Source: Nymphaea colorata (taxonomy: Eukaryota; Streptophyta; Magnoliopsida; Nymphaeales; Nymphaeaceae). From it: 64,000 nt of DNA. A program made the translations under genes and the position numbers. The DNA lies in NCBI RefSeq assembly GCF_008831285.2, contig NC_045139.1, forward strand, positions 10,946,704 to 11,010,703, in the 5' to 3' direction. The notes under the pieces are model-generated. The model saw nothing but the letters and a program-made list of their open reading frames with translations. It was not told the DNA's origin and did not search any database. Of this stretch, positions 49,993 to 61,211 are shown one piece after another. Position 1 is the first letter of the stretch, and every line of letters begins with the position of its first letter.

Positions 49993-51925
49993 GGCTGTGT
50001 TTGATTGCAATGAAGAATTTAACGTGGTAAATTTACTACAGTAAATTTTTCTAGAAAAAAGTACAGGATGAAATTTAACCCTCTTCTCATTTGAGGTCCT
50101 GTTTGATTGCAGAGAAGTTTTTTGCAGGGCAAAATTAACTGTGTTTGATGCACATGGTAGTTTTTTGTAGGTTAAATTTAACTGTGTTTGGTGCACATGG
50201 TAAAAATTAGGAGAGATTTTTTTCCTGACCGTTGGAAATTGTTGTTTTATTGGTTCTCCTCCAATTTCACGTGAGTAAAAATTGAAACTTTGAGATTTCC
50301 ATCTTTTTTTCAACAAAGACCTTGCACAATTACCAAACATTCTCCTTAACACAATTCTTAAATCTCGAAACCCCACAAATGAGATGGAAGGCGGAAGATG
50401 GCAATCGAGCAAAGAGTGTCATTCTTTTGTAAAATTAAATGCAAGCAATGTATAACAAGAGGAAGCATGGTGATCGCGTTCTGATCAAACAATAACACAG
50501 CAAGATGTGCAAGGAAAAAGAACAAGCGAAACAACAACAAAAAAAAAGAAAGTAAGATTCATCGACATATTTATTGTGATAAATGTCGTATGGATTTCAA
50601 GCCTGATGTTAGGGTCTAAATGTCTAGCTGTGGATACAAACTTTACCTAAGCATTAGAGAATGTGAACCCACTTTGGAAAAGGAGCAGCATATCCTAATA
50701 TGCTGCAATATAATGAATACAAGGGTTTCTGCAGGCATCAAACCTTTTTTTTCACAAGTTGACCGGCCACAAGAAAATGGAGAAATTCCAACAGATGCAT
50801 TATTGCCTCCTTTATCTTTTTCGTTATCTTTTCCTTTTTCATCTTTCTCTATGCATTATTTCCTCCTTTATCATGTAAATCTCATAGTTGTATCCTTGGT
50901 CTAAAAAATGAAGAGCTAAGTTCCTGAGTATGTGGCTAAAACCTCAAATCTGAGGTCCCATGGGAGGGAGGTCTTACGTTGGATCTGAAAGCCCCCTTAG
51001 GCCTCAGATCACCTCAAATCTCAGCTCTAACGTAAACAAACACCTCCGTCGGTAACATAAGAGCAGAAAAAAAGCCAGGCATGAACACAAAGGGACACAA
51101 CAAAAGGATTGAAGCATATCACCATTCACAGTCGAACAAGTTGTTGTATACCTGTAGGGAAGTCGATTGGAACGTCTTTCCTCCTGGGACCTCAAGAACC
51201 GCAGGGGAGAAGGAGCAAACGATTTCAAACGGAGAGCAAAGAGACAACGACCCTGTAGAGGGAGAGAGGAGAAAGAGATCAGGGAACCTATAGCAGAAAT
51301 AGAAGGAGAGGGGGGGGAGGCAACCTTACCGACAAAGAGGGGATCTTCTGCTTCGATAAAGACGAAGACGCTGTGGATGGAGAGCTTCGATTGTCAGCTT
51401 CAGGAGGCAACGATAGATGTCTTCGACTTAGAGGAAGAGGCAGCGACGAAGAGTAGTTTGATTGCAGACGAAAAGCAAGAGAAATCGATGCCTTCAGGCA
51501 GCTTCGGCAAAGAGGAAGACACAAGGATGGAGAGCAAAAGGCAGCGAAAGAGAGGCAGCGTGGAGGAGGAAGAGGAAGACGGAGGCCTGTGATGGAGAGA
51601 AGGAGAACAAGAGCAGCGACAGCGAAGAAGGGAGCTTCAGGCAGTGACAGAGGAGAAGGGGACTTCAGGCAGAAGGGGAAAAACGCGAGGGCTTCGATGG
51701 AAGGGGAAACCGAGAGAAAAGGAGGACGAAATTTTGAGCCCTAACGGCTCAAAATTTTGTTTGCGGAAAAAATTTTGTTCTGCGTTAATTTTACTCCCAT
51801 CGTGCGAAAAATTCGCATGAAAATTTCACACGTTTGATGCTCTCAACTCACAGCAATTGAAATTTCAACTGGTCGTACAGTTTTCACCCGCCCCTCCAAT
51901 TTTCCCGCTACAATCAAACGTAGCC
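49993..51925. mobile_element. Non-autonomous PIF/Harbinger-type element, 1.93 kb
   Basis: The left end GGCTGTGTTTGATTGCA and right end TACAATCAAACGTAGCC are terminal inverted repeats. TTA flanks both sides (49990-49992 and 51926-51928), the target duplication typical of PIF/Harbinger. A second copy of the terminal motif (cctgtttgattgcagagaag, about 50098) and two 'actgtgtttg(a/g)tgcacatgg' words lie inside the left end, suggesting nested or repeated subterminal sequence. No DDE transposase or Myb-like frame is present. The interior includes a purine-rich stretch (about 51165-51720) that opens Glu/Lys/Arg-rich frames of low complexity. Confidence 0.8.
51165..51720 (+). other. Purine-rich core of the PIF/Harbinger element
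   Basis: Strong purine bias ('gaggaagaggaagac', 'aggagaaggggacttcagg') opens a 141-aa plus frame and an overlapping 61-aa one. Both are biased in composition and show no recognisable domain. I do not call them genes. Confidence 0.6.
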
Positions 51926-51928
51926 TTA

Positions 51929-53750
51929 GGCTCTTTTATGGGTGGCGAGTCATCATCCTTTCACTCACCCATAAGAAGCTAATGCAGAGAATTTTTCATG
52001 GTAACTTTTCTAGTTGAAAAGTTATGTTTAATATAATATGGGTAATATACTATTCATAAAGATATGAATATGTGTAATCAAGGGTAAAATACACATGAAC
52101 TGTCATTTTAAAGTCTAATGTAAGCTCAAAGGCAACTTTTCAATATATCTGTTATCTTCTATCAAACACTCAAAAACAAATTCAAAATTATTTTTTCCTC
52201 ACATTCAAAACAATGAAAAGTATATGTACAAAACTTCCTTCCATTATCAACTCAATAAAGTTTTTAGAAAAAACTATTTTTCATAAAAAAAAAGTAAATG
52301 TTCCTTATTACAAATATATTTCAAAAAAATAAAAAATATTGGAGACTTCTCATTCTCTTTGACCCACTAGTTGAATCAAATGAGGGAAAATTTTTCTCTT
52401 TTTTTTTCTAAATTCTAAATTTTTAAAGAAAAAAATCAATAATATATATATAGGGAGAAAAAAATGACAGGTATGTGACCAAGGCCGTGAAATCCTTTTA
52501 GCTATTGATCTTTTCCAATGGAAAACTAAGAAAAAATCAAGAAAAAAAATTGTTACCTGAAATATTTTATCTTCTTTAACTCATTAATTTTCTCTCAACC
52601 TTTCATCTTAAAAATATGAATCGCCAAGATAATTCTATATCTTGCACCTAATAGTCATAGTTATATATATATATATATATATATAACCTATTTTCGTTTG
52701 AGTAATGTTCTAAAACCCAGTTTCTCGAAACTTGAGTCATCAATTACCAACTCATTACCCAATGGGTTAACTCAATGACTTGAGTTGGGTTTTGTTAACT
52801 ATTATTTGTGAAAAGAAAAATAATATATATCATGTTACTTAAATGTAAAAAAGGTTGTGCGATGGCCTATTTGCTTGTATAATTTACAAATAAGTAAAAC
52901 AACATCAAGCAAAATAATGACTAAGTTATGCAATAACAAGAAACCAAACAATAGGTTAATCTTAGTTTTGTAATTTAACATAATTGAGTATTAAGTATCA
53001 AAATATCAATAAAAGAAAACAAAACAAGCACTAAAAATCATGATACTTAACAATTATAACTATCCAACAGCAAAAAAAACTAAACATGCATTTATATATT
53101 ATCTAAAATTGTAAGGTTCAATGGAAAGAAACTATTTTGTCCAATTAGAATCAGTAGATGACTGTACCTGAATGCTACTTTAAACAAACTTAACTTTTCA
53201 TTTACAAATTGGCTACAAAGAAATCAACATAAAAAACTAGTACTTCATCACTAAATTTTGAGTGAAATAAATGAATTGACCATGCGATTTGAACGAGTTA
53301 TCGAAATGTATTTTCATGTTTTGGATATAACCAAGTCCCACACTGGTTTGAACCAAGCTTTTAAAAATTGCTTCAAATGTATAATACAATCATGAGAATA
53401 TTCTTTATTTCCAAACTAATTGTTGTGTACTTTATTATTTAACGAATTATCATGAATTAATATAGGTTTTGTTTTCCATTGCTGCATTTGATATTTCCTC
53501 ACATTGTTTGATAAACATGATTTTTCTAATATTTATTGAGAACAATTACTATAACAAAATTTTAGCAGTCATTTTTCTTACCAATTTCATTTGATTATCT
53601 AGTGGCAAAGAGAAACTAGCTCATAGAGTCATAGTTTGGTTGTTTCAACAAATTACTTTTTTTTTTTCACTCAGTTGCACTTGCATGTAATATTGTTGCA
53701 AATTTGTTGGATTTCCTTAGCCATCTTGTTTATTGACTTATTAATTTGAT
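51929..53750. other. AT-rich gene-free DNA
   Basis: It holds a (TA)n-flanked candidate fold-back element (52443-52684), and otherwise I see nothing identifiable. Confidence 0.6.
52443..52684. mobile_element. (TA)n-flanked fold-back element
   Basis: TA tracts at 52443-52451 and 52660-52684 bound about 210 bp. The right arm 'ctcattaattttctctcaac' plus 'ctttcatctt' is close to the right arm at about 56169-56199, and a partly complementary A-rich arm lies on the left. The layout recalls Micron-type MITEs, which lie within TA microsatellites. Confidence 0.45.
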
Positions 53751-54254
53751 GTTTTTTTATTCAATAACAAAAGAAAATTTTAACTATAATGTTGGATTTC
53801 TTTTGGGCAATTAGATGAAGGAATGTCTAACAACATAGAGTCAAAATTTGAGCATAAGAAAATACGAGCAGTTGTGACTAAAGTGGAGAGGAATATGTTT
53901 TGTTCCACCTTATAAGCGGAGAATATGTTCTAATAATACCTATGTTGTCCACTTCATCAATTGGCACTGAGTTTGTTAATGGCAAAAATGTTTTTTTGAG
54001 TTTTATGAAGCATGTGCAAATATGAATGAGTTTGATACTCAGATAAATCATACAAAAAAAGAAAAAAGCTTACATATACTAAAGGAATCAATATAAAAAT
54101 AATAAAGGGAAAGAAGCAAAACATTGTGACAATGTGTGGTTGCCCCAAAAAAAATACATGCTTTATATATCGTGAAAAAACAAGAAGTGTTAAAGAGTTT
54201 GCCAATAATCTAGACAAACGTAATGATGTAGCAAAAAACATGCCTCTTTTGCTT

Positions 54255-54317
54255 TTAGGCCTTATCAAGTAAGCATGATGTAAATCCATGGACCTTTATT
54301 TGTTTTAGGCCTTGCCA
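54255..54317. repeat. Short tandem similarity, period about 50 bp
   Basis: 'ttttaggccttatcaagtaa' and 'ttttaggccttgccaagtaa' recur about 50 bp apart, with 'catg' words between. Confidence 0.6.
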
Positions 54318-54589
54318 AGTAATTAATGTTTTAGCTATTGAAACCAGTGGAGTTGAAAATAGTTCACTTAACAAAGAGCTCATATTAGGAAAGTGAAAAA
54401 ATGTAAAATATTCTTAATTTGTTTTGAATTACTTTTAATGAAGGAATGGGGTATGTACTTTCACTAAGTTATCCAAGTTGACACAATGAGAAAAAAGGCC
54501 TTTGGCCAAACTGATCATGTGGTGACCAAGTCATGTGATGGGACTCTTAAGCTTATAACATTTTATGCTAGAAATATCATATTCTTGAT

Positions 54590-55690
54590 GCTCTTGTTGT
54601 TTGTTTTGCAAGTCAGTCTAAGACCATCTCTTTCTGGGAGGCTTGTGAGGATCCTAATTGGCAAGCAGCCATGCAAAAAGAAACTAATGTTCTTAATGGT
54701 AACAAAGCTAGGATTTCAGTTCGCATGTCAACATGATTCACATATTGTTAGTTGTAAATGGGTTTGGAAAATTAAGCATCAAGTAGACAGACCATTGGAA
54801 AATATAAAGCTCGATCGTCTTGTGACACATGAGTTCAATCAACATCTACTAATAAACTACCATTAGACTTATTCTTTCTATTGCATTAAGTAGACAGTGG
54901 GCCATCGAGCAATTATATGGGAATAATATCACATATATTTATTTCAAATGGTTTATATTGAACAATCTCTTGGTTTTGAAAATTAGATGAGAATAGTACC
55001 TTATTTCATAAATATTTATTTGAAACTATTTATATTGAACACATTATGATTTTGAAAATAATATGTTTCATGAACATGCTTGCAAGCTGCAAAAATCACT
55101 TTATGGGCTTAGGGAAGCCCCCATGCTTGATTCTCCAACTTAAATTTCTTTTTCAAATCTATTGAATTTGTTGAATCTCTTTCAAACACATCTTGGTTTA
55201 TTCTAAAGAAAGACAAAGTGATTTTTTTTTTGTTTTAGGTTATGTTGATTATATAATTATTACAGAAACAATCATGGGTATATTACTCATTTGATTGAAA
55301 AACATATGAAGGAATTTGCTTTAAAAGATTTGGAAGAGTTGTATTTCTTTCTTGGCATTGAGGTGTTGCAGAAAGAACTCGGTTAAACTACTTCAAAAGA
55401 AACATATTTTAGAACTTTTCATGATGATAGAAATGCTAAATGAGAATGCGAAGATAGTTTTTGCTCTGGTGGTCATTCCTCCACCTTTGACTAAGAACAG
55501 AACCAAGTTCAATGTCATTACATAGTCAAGAGCTATCATCAGAGCTCCAAAGTATGCCACTATGTTTAGACTGGTTATCTCCTTTGTTGTTATCCAAGTG
55601 TGTTAATACATGGCAGGATTCCATAGTGGAGCATTGTGTTATAACATAGAGAATTCTCATATATTTAAAGGGCACCATATAATATGGTCT
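54590..55690 (+). pseudogene. Ty1/copia reverse transcriptase relic
   Basis: Plus-strand copia RT blocks occur in order across shifted frames: EACEDPNWQAAMQKE (about 54635), SCKWVWKIKHQVD (about 54750-54790), a KLQKSLYGLREAP-like block (about 55085), a YVD-box at about 55245, GYITHLIEK (about 55275), KDLEELYFFLGIEVLQKE (about 55325-55380), and a decayed HSGALCYNIENSHIFKG block (about 55620-55670). The second aspartate of the YVDD active site reads Tyr. Many stops and frameshifts make it inactive. No LTRs were found, so the ends are set by the recognisable RT only, and gag and integrase were not identified upstream. Confidence 0.85.
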
Positions 55691-55699
55691 CTTTTAAAT

Positions 55700-58600
55700 T
55701 ATATTTTTCATGTCTCATTAAATATTCACATCTTATTTCTATGTTTATCATCATTCAATGGATTCATTGTGATTATTTCAATAATTTTACTAAGTTGGTT
55801 ATTGTATATACTTGTTCATGTAAACACATATTTTTCTATTATGTTTTCTCCTCTTAGCTTAAATAACCACCAAGAACATGAACATTGCAGTTTTATTTTT
55901 ATATGTTCAAGTAAAAAACTAGAAGAATAAAGTTGGAGAAGTCTTTTATTAACTCTGAAGATATTTTAGTTTTCGAAGATGTCCACCTATTGGAATGCCT
56001 TTTCCACACACACACACACACATACATATATAAAGAAAGAGTGAGAGAGAGATAGAAAAGTGATAGACATAAGGCCCTTAGATGCAAGACTTGTATCTTG
56101 GCCATCATTTTTTTTAAGGTGAATGATTGAGAGAAAATCAAGGAGAAAAGGTTGTTAATTATTATTTTTCTCATTGATTTTTTCTCAATCATTTATCTTG
56201 AATATATATATATATATATATATATACTTTTTTACATCTCTCGAAGCTAATGTAGAGATTAGAGCAATCGGTTGTGATAATTGATAACAGAGTTCTAATT
56301 TCTACTTATAGTGCTACTCAATTCCTTTCAATTTATAGTCCCTAACTGCCAGTTAGCTGAAAACTTAATTCATTTGCTTCCTTGTCATAATAACACCAAT
56401 CATGGAAGGCATATTGGAACTTTGGGGGTGGGGGAATAACCTTGGGCTTTTACATCACCTAGTGAGTGTCACTCATTCAAGGATGTCTTTCCTCCAAGTA
56501 AAATGAAAATGAAAAAAAGGGAAAAAAAAAAAAAGGAAACCTGAACACCTTTGCAAATGTCTTGCATAGAGGGGCTGGCAAATAGGTTGGCATGTACCCA
56601 TTTTTTTGCTTAAACATCAACTGCTAATAGCAAGCAAAAAATCTAACATACATTTGTTTTGTGGTATTTAAGAAAATGAATGTCTTGTTGTGTTGTTTAT
56701 AGAACAAGGTTAATATATTATCCTGGAGCAAACTATGACTTAGTCATAATACTTGCACAAATGAATGTATGAATATATTATCCTATTCTATAGTGTTTGA
56801 AAATATGGAAACAATAACATAAATTTTCACATAATAGAAGAGCAAAAGCTTTGAATTTCCTATTTCACTTTCTCCAGCATTGGAAGAGAGGGTTTGAAGC
56901 CCTTTCTACTTCTCTACACCATAGTCTTTCCCACTCTCTTTGGGTGATAATGGAGAAGGCTTAAAGCCTTTGTCATAGAGAGAGACCTCAGAAGCCCTTT
57001 CTTATGCAAAACTGGTTATATGCGCCATACTGGTGCATGAAATTTCGTGTGCCAATATGGTTAATGATAAAAGTACCCCTCGTTCACATAGAAAAAGACA
57101 AGTTTTTGGTAAGATAAAAATGATAATAAAAAAAGTGAAATCACTACAAAGAACATGTTTTTTTATAAATTACAAAAACATCCCCTTCTTTTATTGTGCA
57201 TGCAAGCTGCAGACACAACCTTTACTATTTCTTATGTGGCATGCACTCTCTTTTGTTGCGGGTGGAGATCTCTCTTTGACCACTTTGAGAGGGACTCTCT
57301 TTTGGTGATGGTAAAGAGGGCATGATGCCTTATCTTTTATCGGCATGAGAGAGCTTGAAGCCTTTGCTCATGTTGCTAAGAGTGTGTGGGTGTTTTTTTT
57401 TTTTTTTTAATGTTGGCAGAGAGCTTCAAACCTTATTTGCTTTAGTCACATTGCATTTCCAATTCTATTCTCATTGTTTTGTGGTAGGCCATGAACAAAA
57501 ATTTTGTTAGATATGGAACACACAAGTAAAGACATATGTGTGTTTCATTGTTTGTCTAAAAAACTATTGATATGACATTGATTAAAAGAGCACTTATATA
57601 ATGAATGGAGAAAAAGGCGCAAAAGATGATATAGACAAAAACTATCCAAAGATAGTAGGCCCAAAAGTTTTCATCAAACTGAAAAAACAACTTGTAGAAA
57701 GAGATCAACTCACCATTCTTGCTTCTCAAGTTGTTTTGGAGAAAATTAGCAGGACGCTGCTCGTGAAGTGGGATGTAATGAACTTGATGCTTTGAATTAC
57801 ATGTAGTTGGAGAAGTGGGATAGGCAGAGACACCTCTGACTAGATGTCATTAGGGGTTGGGGGGAGCTCCTTCCATTTGTTAGAGGTAGCAATGCTACTT
57901 GCTTTGGCAACTTTGACTATGTCTACTACATGCAAGAGTAATCCAATAATGCAAAAAGGGAGTTAAAGTCTTCTTCCTCCTCTGCCTTCTCTAATTCCCA
58001 CACAGGCCATCTTTAATCACAAAAATCATCCTGGAAGAGTCATGTTGTTCCGTTCTAGTAACTTGAAGACACCAAGACCTCTCCTCCACTGCCAAGGATT
58101 GTCGACAACAGGTACACAACCAGTTTCCAACTAAGTTTCCTATATAACTCCTCTTTACTCATTTTGATCATTGTTAAATTTGTCTAAGAGTTCCAAGTGG
58201 TTTTGGGGTGTTTGATAGAGAGTTCATCACCCAAATGCAAAACCATGTTTTCCAAACCACCAAAAATTACAGATAAGTGGGACAAACATCCAACAACATT
58301 TTAGCCTAGTGGTGAAACCAGAAATTTCTTGTTAAGGGGCGCTCTAACTCTAAGTATAAATTTCAAACTTGAAGGGGCATTCATATGTAAAAAAAAAATT
58401 AAAAATTAATGAGGTTTCTATATATGAATATTGTAAATTTAGTGGTCTGGTGTGGGCAATTGCCCACTCCAGCCACAACATAGCAACGACACTGTTTTAG
58501 CCGGAGCTAGTTATATGCGGCGGCTGGCGCACAATTTTTTTGTAAATTTCCAAACGGCCTGGAGATAATCAGCTATGAGTCCAAAACAGAATTATGAAAG

Positions 58601-59019
58601 AAAAAAAAAAAAGTGAAGTGGTTTCCCCTCTGATTTGCATAAAGAGTACCCAGAAGCTAAATGGAAACCAAACATCTTTAGCCTCCTTCACACGAGAGAC
58701 CCTTAGGACATGAAATTAGTATTCTAGCCAAGTACATGAATGAGACTAGAATAGCTCCATCATTATGCCCACAGCCAAATAGTTTTCCCGTCATTAAGAG
58801 CCCACAGGAGATCTTCATGGATCACCTACCATCCCCAGAGAATACCTTTACATGTATAAGAGACCCATGACTTTTTCTTATAAATCGAATATCAAAACAA
58901 AGATATATATACTTGTGTGCAACAAACTCATTGTAAGAAGTTCTCTTCAATTTGATATTCTTAGGGAAAGATGCTAGACAGAGATACTTTATTAATTCAA
59001 ATTCTTAATGTTCACCACC
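55700..59019. other. Gene-free interval between copia relic and second PIF element
   Basis: It holds a (TA)n-flanked fold-back (56023-56225), a stretch with recurring 'gaagcctttn' words (about 56890-57430) and a dispersed-repeat fragment near 58310-58500. A 64-aa frame at 57601-57795 (Lys-rich) is not recognised; it may be retroelement debris. Confidence 0.55.
56023..56225. mobile_element. (TA)n-flanked fold-back element with strong hairpin
   Basis: The arm 'aatgattgagagaaaatcaa' with 'ggagaaaa' (about 56121-56147) is complementary to 'ttttctcattgattttttct' with 'caatcattta' (about 56167-56196), a roughly 30-bp imperfect hairpin. TA-rich tracts lie at both ends (56023-56033 and 56202-56225). 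It shares the right arm with 52443-52684. Confidence 0.55.
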
Positions 59020-59022
59020 TTA

Positions 59023-60147
59023 GGTTGCGTTTGATAGCCCCAGATCTCATATCTGAGGTTGGATTTCAAGGCAAAATCCATAGTTTTAGTAAACATTGGA
59101 TCTCTGAACCATGGATTAAAAATCTTTGATAGAGAGGAAATCTATGGTTTTGAGATCCGAACCCCCCCCCCCCCCCAATGAGATCTCTCACGTGGATTCA
59201 GGGACGGAGCCAGAATTTTTTTTAGGGGCGAGCCAAACCATCCGCAGGTCGGGCCAAGAGGAGCGACGGTAGGGCCAAGAGGAGCGACAGGTCGAGCCAA
59301 ACTAAAAAAATTTGTTTTTTTACATATAAAAAAAAAAATTCTGGGCTCACCCGGGCCATGGCCCAAGCGAGCCCCCCCTCCCTCTGCCCCTGCGTGGATC
59401 TATGATTCGTGTGGGAAATTGATGCATAAAGCACCACTGGTTGGCAGGAACCAGCAGCTGCCTCAATTCACCCACAACCACACACACATACACAAAGAGA
59501 GAAAGAGAGAGAGAGAGATTTCTAAAGCCTTGACTGCCGTGGTAGTTGAGAACCGAGAAAGAGAGAGAGAACCAAAGAGTTGAAGCCTCAATGTCGAGGG
59601 TTGCCATCGAGGCCATGGATGTTTGGGTTTCAAGCCTAAAACTCTCCACTCACCCAATGGATTGCCTAGGGTTTTATGAGAAAAAGTTGCATGGGAAGGA
59701 GATAAGGATATTTTGATAATTTATTAAAAAAAATGTCCTTCATAGTGTTTTTATTTTTATTTTATTTCAAATTTTGTCTTTACAACAAATTTTCTTTTTC
59801 AGGATGAACGAAGGTTATTTTAGTCATTAACCATGCTGACGTACGAAAAATCATTCACCAATATGGCACATATAACCAAGTTTAGGGTTTTATGCTATCA
59901 TGGGTTTTCGACCTAATGGACGGAGAGAGAGAGAGAGAGAAAGAGAGGGAGAGAGAGAGAGAAAGAGAGGGAGAGAGAGTCACCATCAATCGATGTATAG
60001 GGAGAGAGGGGGACAAGGAGAGGGAGAGAAAAGAAAAAGTTATCAAACATTGTTTTCTAAAACCATGGTTTTTAAAATCCTTGATTTTGAAATCCTCATA
60101 TCTTAAATCAGTCCTAGATCTGAGATATGGGGCTAACAAATGGAACC
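59023..60147. mobile_element. Second non-autonomous PIF/Harbinger-type element, 1.13 kb
   Basis: The left end GGTTGCGTTTGATAGCCCCA and right end TGGGGCTAACAAATGGAACC (subterminal words 'agatctcatatctgagg' against 'cctagatctgagata') are inverted repeats. TTA flanks both sides (59020-59022 and 60148-60150). The element differs in terminal sequence from the one at 49993-51925, so it is another family. It contains a poly-C run (59163-59176), a GGCGGAG-type dispersed fragment (about 59200-59400) and a GA-rich tract (59925-59990). No transposase was found. Confidence 0.8.
59925..59989. repeat. (GA)n-rich tract
   Basis: Imperfect GA repeat with 'gaaagaga' interruptions, inside the second PIF/Harbinger element. 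Confidence 0.9.
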
Positions 60148-60150
60148 TTA

Positions 60151-61140
60151 AGAAAATTAATTGACATTGCTTTTTCCAAGCATCCAAATGAAACAACATC
60201 ATTGTCCCGCCACAAAAATGACACTAAGACTATGGGGCTTTTGAGCAAGTCCATGCAACTTGCAAATATAATATTCAACATTTGAAATAACTTGTAGATT
60301 TTTGTAATGTTGTAAACTTTTTGTTGGCTTGGTATCATGAGTTTGCTCATCGATACCGGCATACCTATCCAATAGACATCGTAGTGATGTCTTGTTTTTT
60401 TTTATTCCGAAACTAAAATAGTATAAATATTAATAAACTTTGTTTTTTTTTATTCCTAAAATAAAATAGTATAAATACTTTAAAAACAAATATTGGATGT
60501 TTTCAAAAATTGAATAAAAATGAAAAAATTACATGTAAACTCTTACTAGACCTGCATCGCCTAAGTGACAAGCTCGATATTAACTATGAATTGTTGCTTT
60601 CGCCAAAACATTTGGATATAGAAGCTATAGCTTGGAAGCAAAATACAATTTGATTCACTAATTGCAAATGCTCATATATGAGCGTTGACAATGTTTTGAG
60701 TATATACTCATAAAACATTTACATAAATCTTTTTTAAATATCGATCTCCAGAATTTCATACAATTCTGTGGGGATGATATAATTTATAATATTTAAATTA
60801 TTATTATTCATGAAAATGAAAAAATAAGCTGATACAGACAAAATTGTCTTTGCAAATGCATACCGATACGATACCACGCACGCCGATACGAATGTCGCTG
60901 TACCCCAGGGAGCACGGCCGGTCGATCGCCGCAATATCCACCGGTACTGGGCGAGGCTACTGGAGACTCGCTCTTTCCAGAAATACCATCACTGTAACTC
61001 CAAAAAGACAAATGAACATCAGAGCAATTTAACTCGTCCGCGATCATACTTCCCAGTGTTGTGAAGGGCAAAATGGACCGAAATAATAGCTTGGGGCCTT
61101 GTTGAGGAAGAGCCTACCTCCCGTTCTGTCGCTTCCGTTC
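60151..61140. other. Gene-free DNA and upstream region of the UBP gene
   Basis: AT-rich sequence without recognisable genes. The GC-richer part after about 60850 is likely promoter-proximal to the UBP gene. Confidence 0.5.
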
Positions 61141-61144
61141 CCTG

Positions 61145-61151
61145 TATAAAA
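61145..61151 (+). promoter_or_regulatory. TATA box of the UBP gene
   Basis: TATAAAA 61-67 bp upstream of the ATG in a GC-rich setting, followed by a purine-rich short leader. Confidence 0.75.
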
Positions 61152-61211
61152 GGGCGAACGTTGCCCGCTTGAATCTAGGAGAGAGAGGGGGGAAGCGAGG
61201 AAGCGAATGCG

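Noticed and set aside
51167..51592. 141-aa Glu/Arg-rich open frame
   Set aside because: Composition follows the purine bias of the PIF/Harbinger interior. No domain, weak start context, and the overlapping frames are equally open.
57601..57795. 64-aa Lys-rich frame
   Set aside because: It might be retroelement debris, but no motif supports a call.
59882..60202. Frames with SLSLSLSLS runs
   Set aside because: Translation of a (GA/CT)n tract, not protein.
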